This document shows positions 1 to 6,774 of a DNA stretch of 47,014 nucleotides, one piece after another. The notes under the pieces were generated by a model, which saw nothing but the letters and a program-made list of their open reading frames with translations, was not told where the DNA came from and did not search any database. Both the position numbers and the translations under genes were made by a program. Source of the DNA: Myxococcales bacterium. Lineage in GTDB: Bacteria > Myxococcota_A > Polyangia > Polyangiales > Polyangiaceae. Where the stretch lies: NCBI GenBank assembly GCA_005777185.1, contig SXNL01000382.1, positions 1 through 47,014 on the forward strand, written 5' to 3'. Positions within the stretch are counted from its first letter, which is position 1; every line of letters starts with the position of its first letter.

Positions 1-2
1 GG

Positions 3-296
3 CTCCTGCGCGACCGCAAGATGCTCGGCCTGAAGTTCCGCCGGCAGCAAGTGCTCTGCGGCTACGGGGTGGACCTCTACTGCGCCGCGCTCAGGCTCGT
101 CGTCGAGATCGACGGCGCCGTCCACGAGGACGCGGAGCGGGCCGAACGGGATGCGAGGCGCACGACGATCCTCGCGCGCCGTGGCGTCCGCGTCGTTCGC
201 CTCGAGAACGCACGACTGAACCGGGAGACCCTGCGAGAGGCGATTCTCCCGTTCACATGCGCCCTCTCCCTTCAGGGAGAGGGGGACGGGGGGTGA
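3..296 (+). CDS. DUF559 (Vsr-like) endonuclease-domain protein, 3' part
   Basis: The gene is cut by the window edge; the reading frame is open from base 3 and about 97 residues remain. The visible part matches the C-terminal core of DUF559 proteins, a Vsr-related PD-(D/E)XK nuclease fold: KFRRQ, then VDLYC, then the acidic VEIDG strand, and a final strand of the form RVVRLEN followed by a helix. These carry the expected acidic active-site positions. The family's cellular role is not established; relation to Vsr suggests DNA binding or nicking. The last dozen residues (ALSLQGEGDGG) and the stop codon are encoded by a hairpin repeat (see the repeat at 262-306), so the natural C-terminus has probably been replaced. 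No upstream neighbour is visible. Confidence 0.8.
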   Translation, partial: LLRDRKMLGLKFRRQQVLCGYGVDLYCAALRLVVEIDGAVHEDAERAERDARRTTILARRGVRVVRLENARLNRETLREAILPFTCALSLQGEGDGG

Positions 297-306
297 GGTC
301 TGCGCG
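262..306 (+). repeat. Dispersed hairpin repeat, copy 1
   Basis: A perfect 10-bp inverted repeat (CCCTCTCCCT, loop TC, AGGGAGAGGG, 262-283) is followed by a G-rich stretch ending GTGAGGTCTGCGCG. Bases 271-306 recur almost unchanged at 25981-26018. The hairpin lies inside the 3' end of the DUF559 reading frame and supplies its stop, and may also terminate transcription. Confidence 0.7.
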
Positions 307-374
307 GGCGCCCACCGCCTCCACGGAACCTCTTCGCGCGCGAAGCGCGACGGGTGGGGGCACCCTCGCTCCAA

Positions 375-389
375 CGAATGCCTCATTCG
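375..389. terminator. Small hairpin between convergent genes
   Basis: CGAATG-CCT-CATTCG forms a 6-bp stem with a 3-nt loop between the DUF559 gene and the oppositely oriented chemoreceptor gene. A 14-bp palindrome (CTTCGCGCGCGAAG) lies just upstream at about 330-343. There is no T-tract, so a terminator role is only plausible. Confidence 0.3.
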
Positions 390-402
390 AACGGCATTGG
401 CC

Positions 403-2007
403 CTACGCGTCGACCGTGCGCCGGGCCCGGTCCAGGCTCGCCCCCAGCTTCTGCAGCGCGCCCTCCTGCGAGCGCGCGCCGTCGTCGATCCGCGCCGCGG
501 CGGCCGAGAGGAGCCGCGCGCTGTCGATCTGCGCCTTCTGGCTCTGGTGGAGCTGGTGGACCATCTGCGAGATGTTCTCGATGGCGTTCGTGATCTGGCG
601 TCCGCCGCGCGTCTGCTCCTGGCTCGAGCGCTCGACGTGCTGGGTGATGAGGCGCATCTTCTCGGCGCTCTTCATCATGAGCTCGCTGCCGCGCGCCTGC
701 TGGCCGGTGGCGGCCGCGATCTGCTGCACCGTCTCGGCGATGCGGCCGATCGCGTCGGTCACCTGCTTCGAGCCGCGGGCCTGCTCGACCGTGGCGCGCG
801 CGATGGCGCGGACCATGTTCGTGGACTTCTGGCTCGACTCGAGGATCTTCTTCAGGGCGCGCTCCGCCTCGTTCGAGACCTCGACGCCGCGGTCCACGTT
901 GTGGGCGCCGCGCTCGACCGCGTTGACCGCGTTCTTCGACTCCGCCTGCACCGTCTTGATGAGGTCGGTGATCTCGCGCGTGCTCGCACCGGCGCGCTCC
1001 GCGAGGTCCTTGATCTCGTCGGCCACGACGGCGAAGCCCTTGCCCTGCTCGCCGGCCTGGGCCGCGATGATGGCGGCGTTGAGGGCGAGGAGGTTCGTCT
1101 GCTCGGCCACGTCGTCGATGACGTTCACGATCTGGCCGATCGCCTCGATGCGCGAGCCGAGGTTGGAGATGACCTGCACGGCCTCCTGCGAGCTCTCCTT
1201 GATGCGGTAGATCTCGCTGATCGTCTTCAGGATGGCCTCGGCGCCCTTCTCGGCGTCGAGGGCCACCTCCTCCGAGAGGCGCGCCGTCTCGTTGGCGTTC
1301 GACTGGACCTGGTCGATCGAGACGTCCATCTCGTTCATCGAGGAGCTGGTCTCCTCGGCGGTGAGGGACAGGCCGTCCACGTTCTTCGCCACCTCCTTGA
1401 TGGAGTAGGCCATCTCCTCGATGGAGCCCACCGTCTCGCGCACGCTGCCGGAGAGCTCGCCGATGTTCTCGGCGACCTCGGTGCTCGTCGCGGTCATCTC
1501 CAGGATGGACGAGCTCGACTCCTCGGCGCTCTGCGTGAGCGCCTCGACGTGGGAGCCCACATGGCCGACGGCGCCGGTCATCTCGCGGATGAGACGCATG
1601 GCCTCGTCGGTGGTCGCGATCTGCTGGCGCAGCCCCTCGCCGAGCCTGACGGTCAGGTCGTGCATGTCGTCGATCGCGACCTGGAGATCGCGCTCGCGCT
1701 TCGCCATCTCGGTCTTGCGCTTGGCGTGGCGGTCGGCCAGGGTCGCGAGCTCGTCGTAGACGCGGAGCACCTCGGGGGGCGACCCGGAGGGTGGGGTGGG
1801 ACGCTCGCCGTCACGCGCGCGGCGGGCGGCCTCCACGAGGCCCGCCGTGGCCGCGTTCGCGGCCTGACCGCCGAAGCCCACCGCCAGGACGCCGACCGCG
1901 GCGACGCCGATGACGTAGATGCCGCTCTCCTTCGCGAGCGCGAAGCCGACGAAGCCCGCGATGAAGACGACGAAGGCCAACAGGAGCTGCTTGGGTGTGA
2001 ACGTCAT
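403..2007 (-). CDS. Methyl-accepting chemotaxis protein
   Basis: A 534-residue chemoreceptor. Two hydrophobic segments lie near residues 7-25 and 30-47 with only a few residues between them, so it is membrane-anchored but has no periplasmic sensing domain. A long coiled coil follows. The signalling hairpin tip lies near residues 300-325 ([12 protein letters not shown], then [15 protein letters not shown]), the region that docks CheA and CheW. The usual AAVEAARAGE is [10 protein letters not shown] here. No CheR-tethering pentapeptide is seen at the C-terminus. No che genes are nearby, so it is an orphan receptor feeding a distant array. The ATG is preceded by a TAGGCT hexamer 9 nt upstream. 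The signal sensed cannot be read from the sequence; it is probably cytoplasmic or membrane-related. Confidence 0.93.
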   Translation of the reverse strand: MTFTPKQLLLAFVVFIAGFVGFALAKESGIYVIGVAAVGVLAVGFGGQAANAATAGLVEAARRARDGERPTPPSGSPPEVLRVYDELATLADRHAKRKTEMAKRERDLQVAIDDMHDLTVRLGEGLRQQIATTDEAMRLIREMTGAVGHVGSHVEALTQSAEESSSSILEMTATSTEVAENIGELSGSVRETVGSIEEMAYSIKEVAKNVDGLSLTAEETSSSMNEMDVSIDQVQSNANETARLSEEVALDAEKGAEAILKTISEIYRIKESSQEAVQVISNLGSRIEAIGQIVNVIDDVAEQTNLLALNAAIIAAQAGEQGKGFAVVADEIKDLAERAGASTREITDLIKTVQAESKNAVNAVERGAHNVDRGVEVSNEAERALKKILESSQKSTNMVRAIARATVEQARGSKQVTDAIGRIAETVQQIAAATGQQARGSELMMKSAEKMRLITQHVERSSQEQTRGGRQITNAIENISQMVHQLHQSQKAQIDSARLLSAAAARIDDGARSQEGALQKLGASLDRARRTVDA

Positions 2008-2016
2008 CGGGACCCG

Positions 2017-2022
2017 AGCCTA
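2017..2022 (-). promoter_or_regulatory. -10-like hexamer before chemoreceptor
   Basis: TAGGCT on the minus strand, 9 nt before the ATG. It fits TANNNT and implies a leader of only a few bases. No clear -35 is seen. Confidence 0.4.
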
Positions 2023-2077
2023 ACATTTCTCGCCCGCGCCCGTGCCCGCGCGCGAGCGCGCCCGATTTCCGCGGGGC

Positions 2078-3076
2078 TCAGGCGCTTTTCGCTGGCGCCT
2101 CGCGGGCCTCGAGCGCGAGGCCCATCGCCGCGAGGCGGGCGCGCGTCGTGTCGCGCGCGACCTCGCTCTGGTCGATGCCGACGAAGCCGCGGCCGAGGCG
2201 CGCGGCGGCGGCGAGGGTCGTGCCGCTCCCCGCGTACGGGTCGAGCACGAGGTCGCCCGGATCCGAGAGGGTCTCGATGAGGCGCGAGAGGAGCGCCTCG
2301 GGCTTCTGGGAAGGGTACCCCGTGCGCTCCCGCGAGACAGGCGCGAGCACGCCGATCTCCCAGACGTCGCCCATCGGGACGCCGAGCGACTCGGTGGCGA
2401 GCGAGCTCGATCGCGCGCGTCGGCCGCCGTCGAAGACCGCGTTCTGCTTCTTCGTGCCCCAGGTCGCGAGCGTCGACGCCGCGAGCGGCTCGTAGGCCTG
2501 GTTCCACCTCGGGCGCGCGGCGGGGTCCTTGCGGTAGCGCAGGAGCACGTCGTGGACCCGCTGGTAGTTCGCCGTCTTTGCTGGCCAGCGGCGGTACCGC
2601 CAGATGATCTCGCTCGCGAAGCAGTCCTCGCCGAAGATCTCGTCCATGAGGACCTTGACGTAGTGCGACGTCTTGGGGTCGACGTGCACGACGAGGCTCC
2701 CATGCGGCGCGAGGAGCTCGCGCGCGAGCGCGATCCGCCGTCCGAGGGAGGCCAGGAAGGCGCCGCGATCCTCCCAGCGGTCGTCGAACGCGGCCCGCGA
2801 GGCGCGTACGATCTTGCCGCCCGCGCCGCGCGAGCGCGTCACCGCGTCGTGCACGCGGTTCGTGAGGAACGGCGGGTCGAGGTACGCCAGCGCGATCCGG
2901 CCCGCGTGCGTGCGTGCGAGCTCGGACAGCGCGCGCGCGTTGTCGCCGAAGAGGTAGAGCCCGCGCCCGCAGCGGGTGTGGGCGACCTCGGGGGGGCTGG
3001 CGCGGGGGGTGGCCTCGTCGTCGACAAAAAGGCGCGCCTTCCCCGGCCACGCGAGCGTGACGGAGCTCTCCGGCAT
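2078..3076 (-). CDS. Site-specific DNA methyltransferase, beta class (N6-A or N4-C)
   Basis: A 332-residue SAM-dependent amino-methyltransferase. The motif order is that of the beta class: catalytic DPPF (motif IV, residues 67-70) comes first and the SAM-binding DPYAGSGT (motif I, residues 279-286) near the C-terminus, followed by FVGID. The stretch between, with WRYRRWP and HDVLLRYRK, is typical of Type III Mod and CcrM-like enzymes. The frame stays open upstream to 3553, but that part is the antisense of trpS. The ATG at 3076 is preferred because it precedes the first family-like residues and has a TACGAT hexamer 9 nt upstream. There is no restriction or specificity gene next to it, so it looks like a solitary methyltransferase that could mark DNA for regulation. 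The recognition sequence is unknown. Confidence 0.9.
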   Translation of the reverse strand: MPESSVTLAWPGKARLFVDDEATPRASPPEVAHTRCGRGLYLFGDNARALSELARTHAGRIALAYLDPPFLTNRVHDAVTRSRGAGGKIVRASRAAFDDRWEDRGAFLASLGRRIALARELLAPHGSLVVHVDPKTSHYVKVLMDEIFGEDCFASEIIWRYRRWPAKTANYQRVHDVLLRYRKDPAARPRWNQAYEPLAASTLATWGTKKQNAVFDGGRRARSSSLATESLGVPMGDVWEIGVLAPVSRERTGYPSQKPEALLSRLIETLSDPGDLVLDPYAGSGTTLAAAARLGRGFVGIDQSEVARDTTRARLAAMGLALEAREAPAKSA

Positions 3077-3085
3077 GTGCCCCGG

Positions 3086-3091
3086 ATCGTA
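3086..3091 (-). promoter_or_regulatory. -10-like hexamer before DNA methyltransferase
   Basis: TACGAT on the minus strand, 9 nt before the ATG at 3076. It lies in the 58-bp divergent gap shared with trpS. Confidence 0.45.
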
Positions 3092-3121
3092 GAAAGGATG
3101 GAGGGCGGGGCGCCAGTTTGT

Positions 3122-3127
3122 TACAGA
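3122..3127 (+). promoter_or_regulatory. -10-like element before trpS
   Basis: TACAGA (within TTACAGAT) ends 7 nt before the trpS ATG, placing a transcript start at about the first base of the codon. No Shine-Dalgarno sequence lies between. Confidence 0.4.
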
Positions 3128-3134
3128 TGCCAGC

Positions 3135-4127
3135 ATGTCCACGCAGGCGAAGAAGCGCGTCCTCTCCGGGATCCAGCCCTCCGGGGAGATCCACGTGGGC
3201 AACTGGCTCGGGGCCGTCCGCACATGGGCGAAGCAGGTCGAGGACCAGGCCGAGGACAACCTGTACTGCATCGTCGACGCGCACGCGATCACGGTCCCGT
3301 ACGAGCCCGCGGAGCTGAAGCGGCGGACGCTCGGGCTCGCCCGCGATCTCATCGCCTGCGGGGTGGACCCGGCGCGGTGCACGCTGTTCGTGCAGAGCGA
3401 CGTGCGCGAGCACACCGAGCTCGCGTGGTACCTCGCCACCGTCACGCCGATGGGCGACCTCTTCCGGATGACGCAGTTCAAGGACAAGAGCGACGGCAAG
3501 GAGTTCGTGTCGGCGGGGCTGTTCACGTACCCCGTCCTCATGAGCGCCGACATCCTGCTCTACAAGGCGACGATCGTGCCCGTGGGGGACGATCAGGTGC
3601 AGCACATCGAGCTCGCACGGGAGACGGTGCGTCGCTTCAACCACCGCTACGGGGACATCTTCCCGGAGCCCGAGGCGCGGCTCAGCGTCACGCCGCGCAT
3701 CATGGGGCTCGACGGCGAGGGCAAGATGAGCAAGTCGAAGGGCAACTCCATCGACGTGTTCGAGCCGAGGGACTCCTTCTGGAACAAGCTCCGGACGGCG
3801 TTCACCGATCCGCAGCGCCTCCGGAAGAGCGATCCCGGGCGGCCCGACGTCTGCAACGTCTTCACGATGCACAAGGCGCTTGGCTCCGAGGCGACCGTCC
3901 TCGAGGTGCGCGAGAGCTGCACGGGCGCGAAGTGGGGCTGCGTCGACTGCAAGAAGGTGCTGATGGACGGGTTCGATCGCGAGCTCGTGCCGCTCCGGAC
4001 GAGGCGCGAGGCCCTCGACGAGGGCGCCGTCGCGCGCGCCCTGACGGAGGGGGCCGACAAAGCGCGGGCGATCGCGGCGGAGACGCTCCGCGAGGTGCGC
4101 GGCGCCATGGGCCTCGGGAGCGCGTAG
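3135..4127 (+). CDS. trpS: Tryptophan--tRNA ligase
   Basis: A 330-residue class I aminoacyl-tRNA synthetase that charges tRNA-Trp. The HIGH-type signature is PSGEIHVGNW (HVGN at residues 20-23) and KMSKS is at residues 197-201. The stretch between contains FVQSD, TPMGDLF and the GDDQVQHIEL segment typical of TrpRS. The length is normal for bacterial TrpRS. The start is fixed by the family N-terminus and by the adjacent -10-like element. A small lipoprotein gene follows after 6 bp and may be co-transcribed. The gene is divergent from the DNA methyltransferase gene with 58 bp between starts. Confidence 0.98.
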   Translation: MSTQAKKRVLSGIQPSGEIHVGNWLGAVRTWAKQVEDQAEDNLYCIVDAHAITVPYEPAELKRRTLGLARDLIACGVDPARCTLFVQSDVREHTELAWYLATVTPMGDLFRMTQFKDKSDGKEFVSAGLFTYPVLMSADILLYKATIVPVGDDQVQHIELARETVRRFNHRYGDIFPEPEARLSVTPRIMGLDGEGKMSKSKGNSIDVFEPRDSFWNKLRTAFTDPQRLRKSDPGRPDVCNVFTMHKALGSEATVLEVRESCTGAKWGCVDCKKVLMDGFDRELVPLRTRREALDEGAVARALTEGADKARAIAAETLREVRGAMGLGSA

Positions 4128-4133
4128 CGGGCC

Positions 4134-4583
4134 GTGCGCGCACGCTCGCTCGTCCTCGCGCTCCTCTTCTGTTCCGCCCCGTTGGCGTGCAAGCGGGCCG
4201 CGCCGGACGCGACGCCCGACGGCGCGGTGCGGGTCTGGCTCGAGAAGATGGAGGGCGCGAGCGAGGATCCCCGGCTGATGCGCGACGCGTTCTCGCTCCT
4301 CGGGCCCGAGGCGCGCGCGAACCTCGAGGAGCGGGCGGCGCGGGCGAGCCGGATGCAGGGGCGCCGGGTCGAGGCCCACGAGATGCTCGCGGAGGGGCGC
4401 TTCGGCCTGCGGTTCCGGCCGAAGCGCATGACGTCGCACGTGTCGGGTGCGACCGCGACGGTCGACGTCGAGGGCAGCGATCAGGCGGCCATCGCGCACG
4501 TGCGCTGCGTCCGGGAGGGGGCTGGGTGGAAGGTGGAGCCGGAGCTGCCGGAGCTGCCCCCGATCGTGAAGCGGAGCGAGTGA
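4134..4583 (+). CDS. Small predicted lipoprotein of unknown function
   Basis: A 149-residue protein starting with GTG 6 bp after trpS. Residues 1-19 form a signal peptide ending in a lipobox (APLAC), so the mature protein should be lipid-anchored. The rest is one small alpha/beta domain: a helical start with VRVWLEKM, a middle helix rich in Glu/Arg/Ala, then strands (SHVSGATATVDVEG) and a late WKVEPELP. This arrangement resembles DUF4878/NTF2-like lipoproteins; that is a fold guess. The position behind trpS is probably incidental read-through, since nothing in the protein suggests a translation role. A hairpin follows the stop codon. Confidence 0.75.
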   Translation: MRARSLVLALLFCSAPLACKRAAPDATPDGAVRVWLEKMEGASEDPRLMRDAFSLLGPEARANLEERAARASRMQGRRVEAHEMLAEGRFGLRFRPKRMTSHVSGATATVDVEGSDQAAIAHVRCVREGAGWKVEPELPELPPIVKRSE

Positions 4584-4586
4584 CGC

Positions 4587-4604
4587 GGGGCCTCATCAGG
4601 CCCC
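4587..4604 (+). terminator. Hairpin after lipoprotein gene
   Basis: GGGGCCT-CATC-AGGCCCC gives a 7-bp GC stem with a 4-nt loop, 4 nt after the stop codon. There is no T-run, but the position suits termination of trpS and the lipoprotein gene. Confidence 0.5.
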
Positions 4605-4634
4605 ATCGGGGTTGAGCCGCGGGGCGGCACGACA

Positions 4635-4640
4635 TACGCT
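4635..4640 (+). promoter_or_regulatory. -10-like hexamer before dnaJ-family gene
   Basis: TACGCT, 8 nt before the ATG at 4649. It fits TANNNT. Confidence 0.4.
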
Positions 4641-4648
4641 GGGCGGCG

Positions 4649-5596
4649 ATGGCACAAGATCTGTACGGCGTTCTTGGCGTGGCGAAGGGAGCCGATCAGG
4701 ACGCCATCAAGAAGGCGTACCGGAAGCTCGCGAAGGATCTGCACCCGGACAAGAACCCCGGGAACGCGCAGGCCGAGTCGCGGTTCAAGGCGGTCAACCA
4801 TGCCTTCGACGTGCTGTCCGACGCGAAGAAGCGGGCGCTGTACGACGAGTTCGGCGAGGACGGGCTCCGCGAGGGCTTCGACCCGGAGAAGATGCGCGCC
4901 TACCGCAGCTGGCACCGGCAGGCAGGCGGGGACCGGGTCGGGCGTGGCGCGCACCAGGTGCCGCTCGAGGACCTCTTCGGCGGGGACGTTCAGGGGGGGG
5001 GCGCGAACGGGTTCGACTTCGGCGAGCTTTTCGGCCGCCCCCGCCGGCGCGGACCGCAGCCCGGGCGCGACTACCACAGCGACGTGACCATCGGCTTCGC
5101 GGAGAGCGTGCGGGGGACGACCCTCGAGCTCAGGGTTCCCGGATCGCCATTGCCCGTCTCCGTGCGCATCCCACCGGGGGCCGAGGACAAGGCGCGCGTG
5201 CGGGTCCCCGGGCAAGGGGAGCCCTCGCGCACGAACGGTCCGCCGGGGGATCTCCTCCTCACCGTGCACGTGACGCCGCACGACCACTTCCGCCGCGAAG
5301 GGGTCGATCTCCACCTCGACCTGCCGGTCACCCTGGCCGAGGCGTACGAGGGGGCGAAGGTGCGCGTGCCCACCATCGAGGGAGCCGTGCACCTGAAGGT
5401 CCCGGCCCGCACGCAGACGGGCTCGGTCCTGAGGCTGAAGAAGAAGGGGATCGCGCGGAAGGGGCACGATCCCGGGGATCTGTACGTGCACTTCGTGGTG
5501 CGCGTGCCCACGTCGGAGGCACCCGAGGTGGCCGCGCTGATCGAGAAGTTGAAGGGTTTCCAGGACGAGGATCCGAGGGCGCACATCATCCTGTGA
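4649..5596 (+). CDS. DnaJ-family co-chaperone, CbpA type
   Basis: A 315-residue J-domain protein that should stimulate DnaK. The J domain fills residues 4-70 with the essential HPD at 32-34. A glycine-rich linker follows ([19 protein letters not shown]). Two C-terminal substrate-binding beta domains start near [16 protein letters not shown] and include the [11 protein letters not shown] strand. There is no CxxCxGxG zinc region, so it is of the CbpA/DnaJ class II type, not a canonical DnaJ. No dnaK or grpE is adjacent. It stands between hairpin and promoter-like signals, so it is probably transcribed alone or with the following lipoprotein gene 33 bp downstream. Confidence 0.93.
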   Translation: MAQDLYGVLGVAKGADQDAIKKAYRKLAKDLHPDKNPGNAQAESRFKAVNHAFDVLSDAKKRALYDEFGEDGLREGFDPEKMRAYRSWHRQAGGDRVGRGAHQVPLEDLFGGDVQGGGANGFDFGELFGRPRRRGPQPGRDYHSDVTIGFAESVRGTTLELRVPGSPLPVSVRIPPGAEDKARVRVPGQGEPSRTNGPPGDLLLTVHVTPHDHFRREGVDLHLDLPVTLAEAYEGAKVRVPTIEGAVHLKVPARTQTGSVLRLKKKGIARKGHDPGDLYVHFVVRVPTSEAPEVAALIEKLKGFQDEDPRAHIIL

Positions 5597-5615
5597 CGGG
5601 GCGGCCCGTTCCGGG

Positions 5616-5621
5616 TTAGAT
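5616..5621 (+). promoter_or_regulatory. Weak -10-like element before RCC1 gene
   Basis: TTAGAT lies 8 nt before the ATG at 5630. It is not a strict TANNNT, but its placement matches that at other genes here. Confidence 0.25.
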
Positions 5622-5629
5622 CTGACAGC

Positions 5630-6772
5630 ATGCGAAGGCTCGCCGGTGCCCTGGTCGTCACGATCCTGGTGGCGTGTGGGGGGGCGGCACCGCCACCGGC
5701 GAAGGACGCGTCCTCGGGTTCCTCCCCCGCGCAGGCGCCCGCGGCGGCGAGCGGCGGGCCGGTCGCGAAGGAGCCGCAAGGGACGGTCGCGGCGGACAAG
5801 CCGCAGCAGATCGAGTGCGGCGACTTCCACACGTGCGCGCTCATGGGCGACGGGACCGTGCGGTGCTGGGGTCGGGACAAGGGCGGGCAGCTAGGGGACG
5901 GCGGCGGCGCCGACCGCGTGAAGCCGGGGGCGGTCGCGGGGATCGCGGGCGTGACGCAGATCGGGCTCGCCGGCCAGCACTCGTGCGCGCTCCTCGCGGA
6001 CGGCACGATGCGATGCTGGGGAACGGGGCGCCTCACCAACGACGGCAAGGAGCTGACGGCGGCGCGACCGACGCAGGTGGCGGGCGTCGCGGGCGCCTCG
6101 TCGTTCAACGCGAGCGGGCTCATGACGTGTGCGGTGTCGGGGGCCGGGAAGGTGACCTGCTGGGGCCTGGCTCCCGGCGCGAAAGGGCTCGTCCCGGGCG
6201 TGGCGGGCGACGTGGCCGAGCTCGCGGTCGCGTCCGCGCACGCCTGCGCGCGCCTGAACGATGGCACGGTGCGATGCTGGGGTGACGCGGAGTGGTCCGG
6301 CCCGCTCGCGAGGCCGGACGTGAAGGACGTCGAGCAGATCGTCACGGGCGACGCGTTCGCGTGCGCGCTCACGAAGGCCGGCAAGGTGCTGTGCTGGGGG
6401 CGCAACGACGCGGGGCAGCTCGGCACGGCGCCCGACTACGACGCGCACGCCCGCCCCGTCGAGGTGAAGGTGTCGAACGTCGCGCGTCTCTCCGCGGGCG
6501 AGGCGCTCGCGTGCGCCATCGGCAAGGACGCTGGGGTCACCTGCTGGGGGAGCAACCACGAGGGGGAGCTCGGCCTCGGCAAGCAGTCCGCGAGCGAGCC
6601 CCCGACCCGCGTGAGCGGCCTCTCGGACGTGTCGGAGCTGTGCATCGCGTCGGTGCACGGCTGCGCACGGACGCGCGCGAGCGAGATGCTGTGCTGGGGC
6701 GGGAACGGATCGGGGCAGCTCGGGGACGGGACGAAGGAGCGGAGGCTGTCGCCGGTGCGCGTGGCCTGGTGA
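5630..6772 (+). CDS. RCC1-repeat lipoprotein
   Basis: A 380-residue protein with a short signal peptide and lipobox (LVACGG, Cys near residue 16), so it is probably anchored in the outer or cytoplasmic membrane. After an Ala/Pro-rich linker come about seven RCC1-type blades, each marked by CWG; the clearest are CWGRDKGGQLGDG, CWGRNDAGQLG, CWGSNHEGELGLG and CWGGNGSGQLGDG. Paired cysteines recur in each blade (CALM...CWG), suggesting disulfides in an exported propeller. Such lipoproteins are numerous in myxobacteria. Their partners are unknown; the propeller suggests protein binding. It converges on rnr with only 2 bp between the stop codons. Confidence 0.88.
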   Translation: MRRLAGALVVTILVACGGAAPPPAKDASSGSSPAQAPAAASGGPVAKEPQGTVAADKPQQIECGDFHTCALMGDGTVRCWGRDKGGQLGDGGGADRVKPGAVAGIAGVTQIGLAGQHSCALLADGTMRCWGTGRLTNDGKELTAARPTQVAGVAGASSFNASGLMTCAVSGAGKVTCWGLAPGAKGLVPGVAGDVAELAVASAHACARLNDGTVRCWGDAEWSGPLARPDVKDVEQIVTGDAFACALTKAGKVLCWGRNDAGQLGTAPDYDAHARPVEVKVSNVARLSAGEALACAIGKDAGVTCWGSNHEGELGLGKQSASEPPTRVSGLSDVSELCIASVHGCARTRASEMLCWGGNGSGQLGDGTKERRLSPVRVAW

Positions 6773-6774
6773 GG

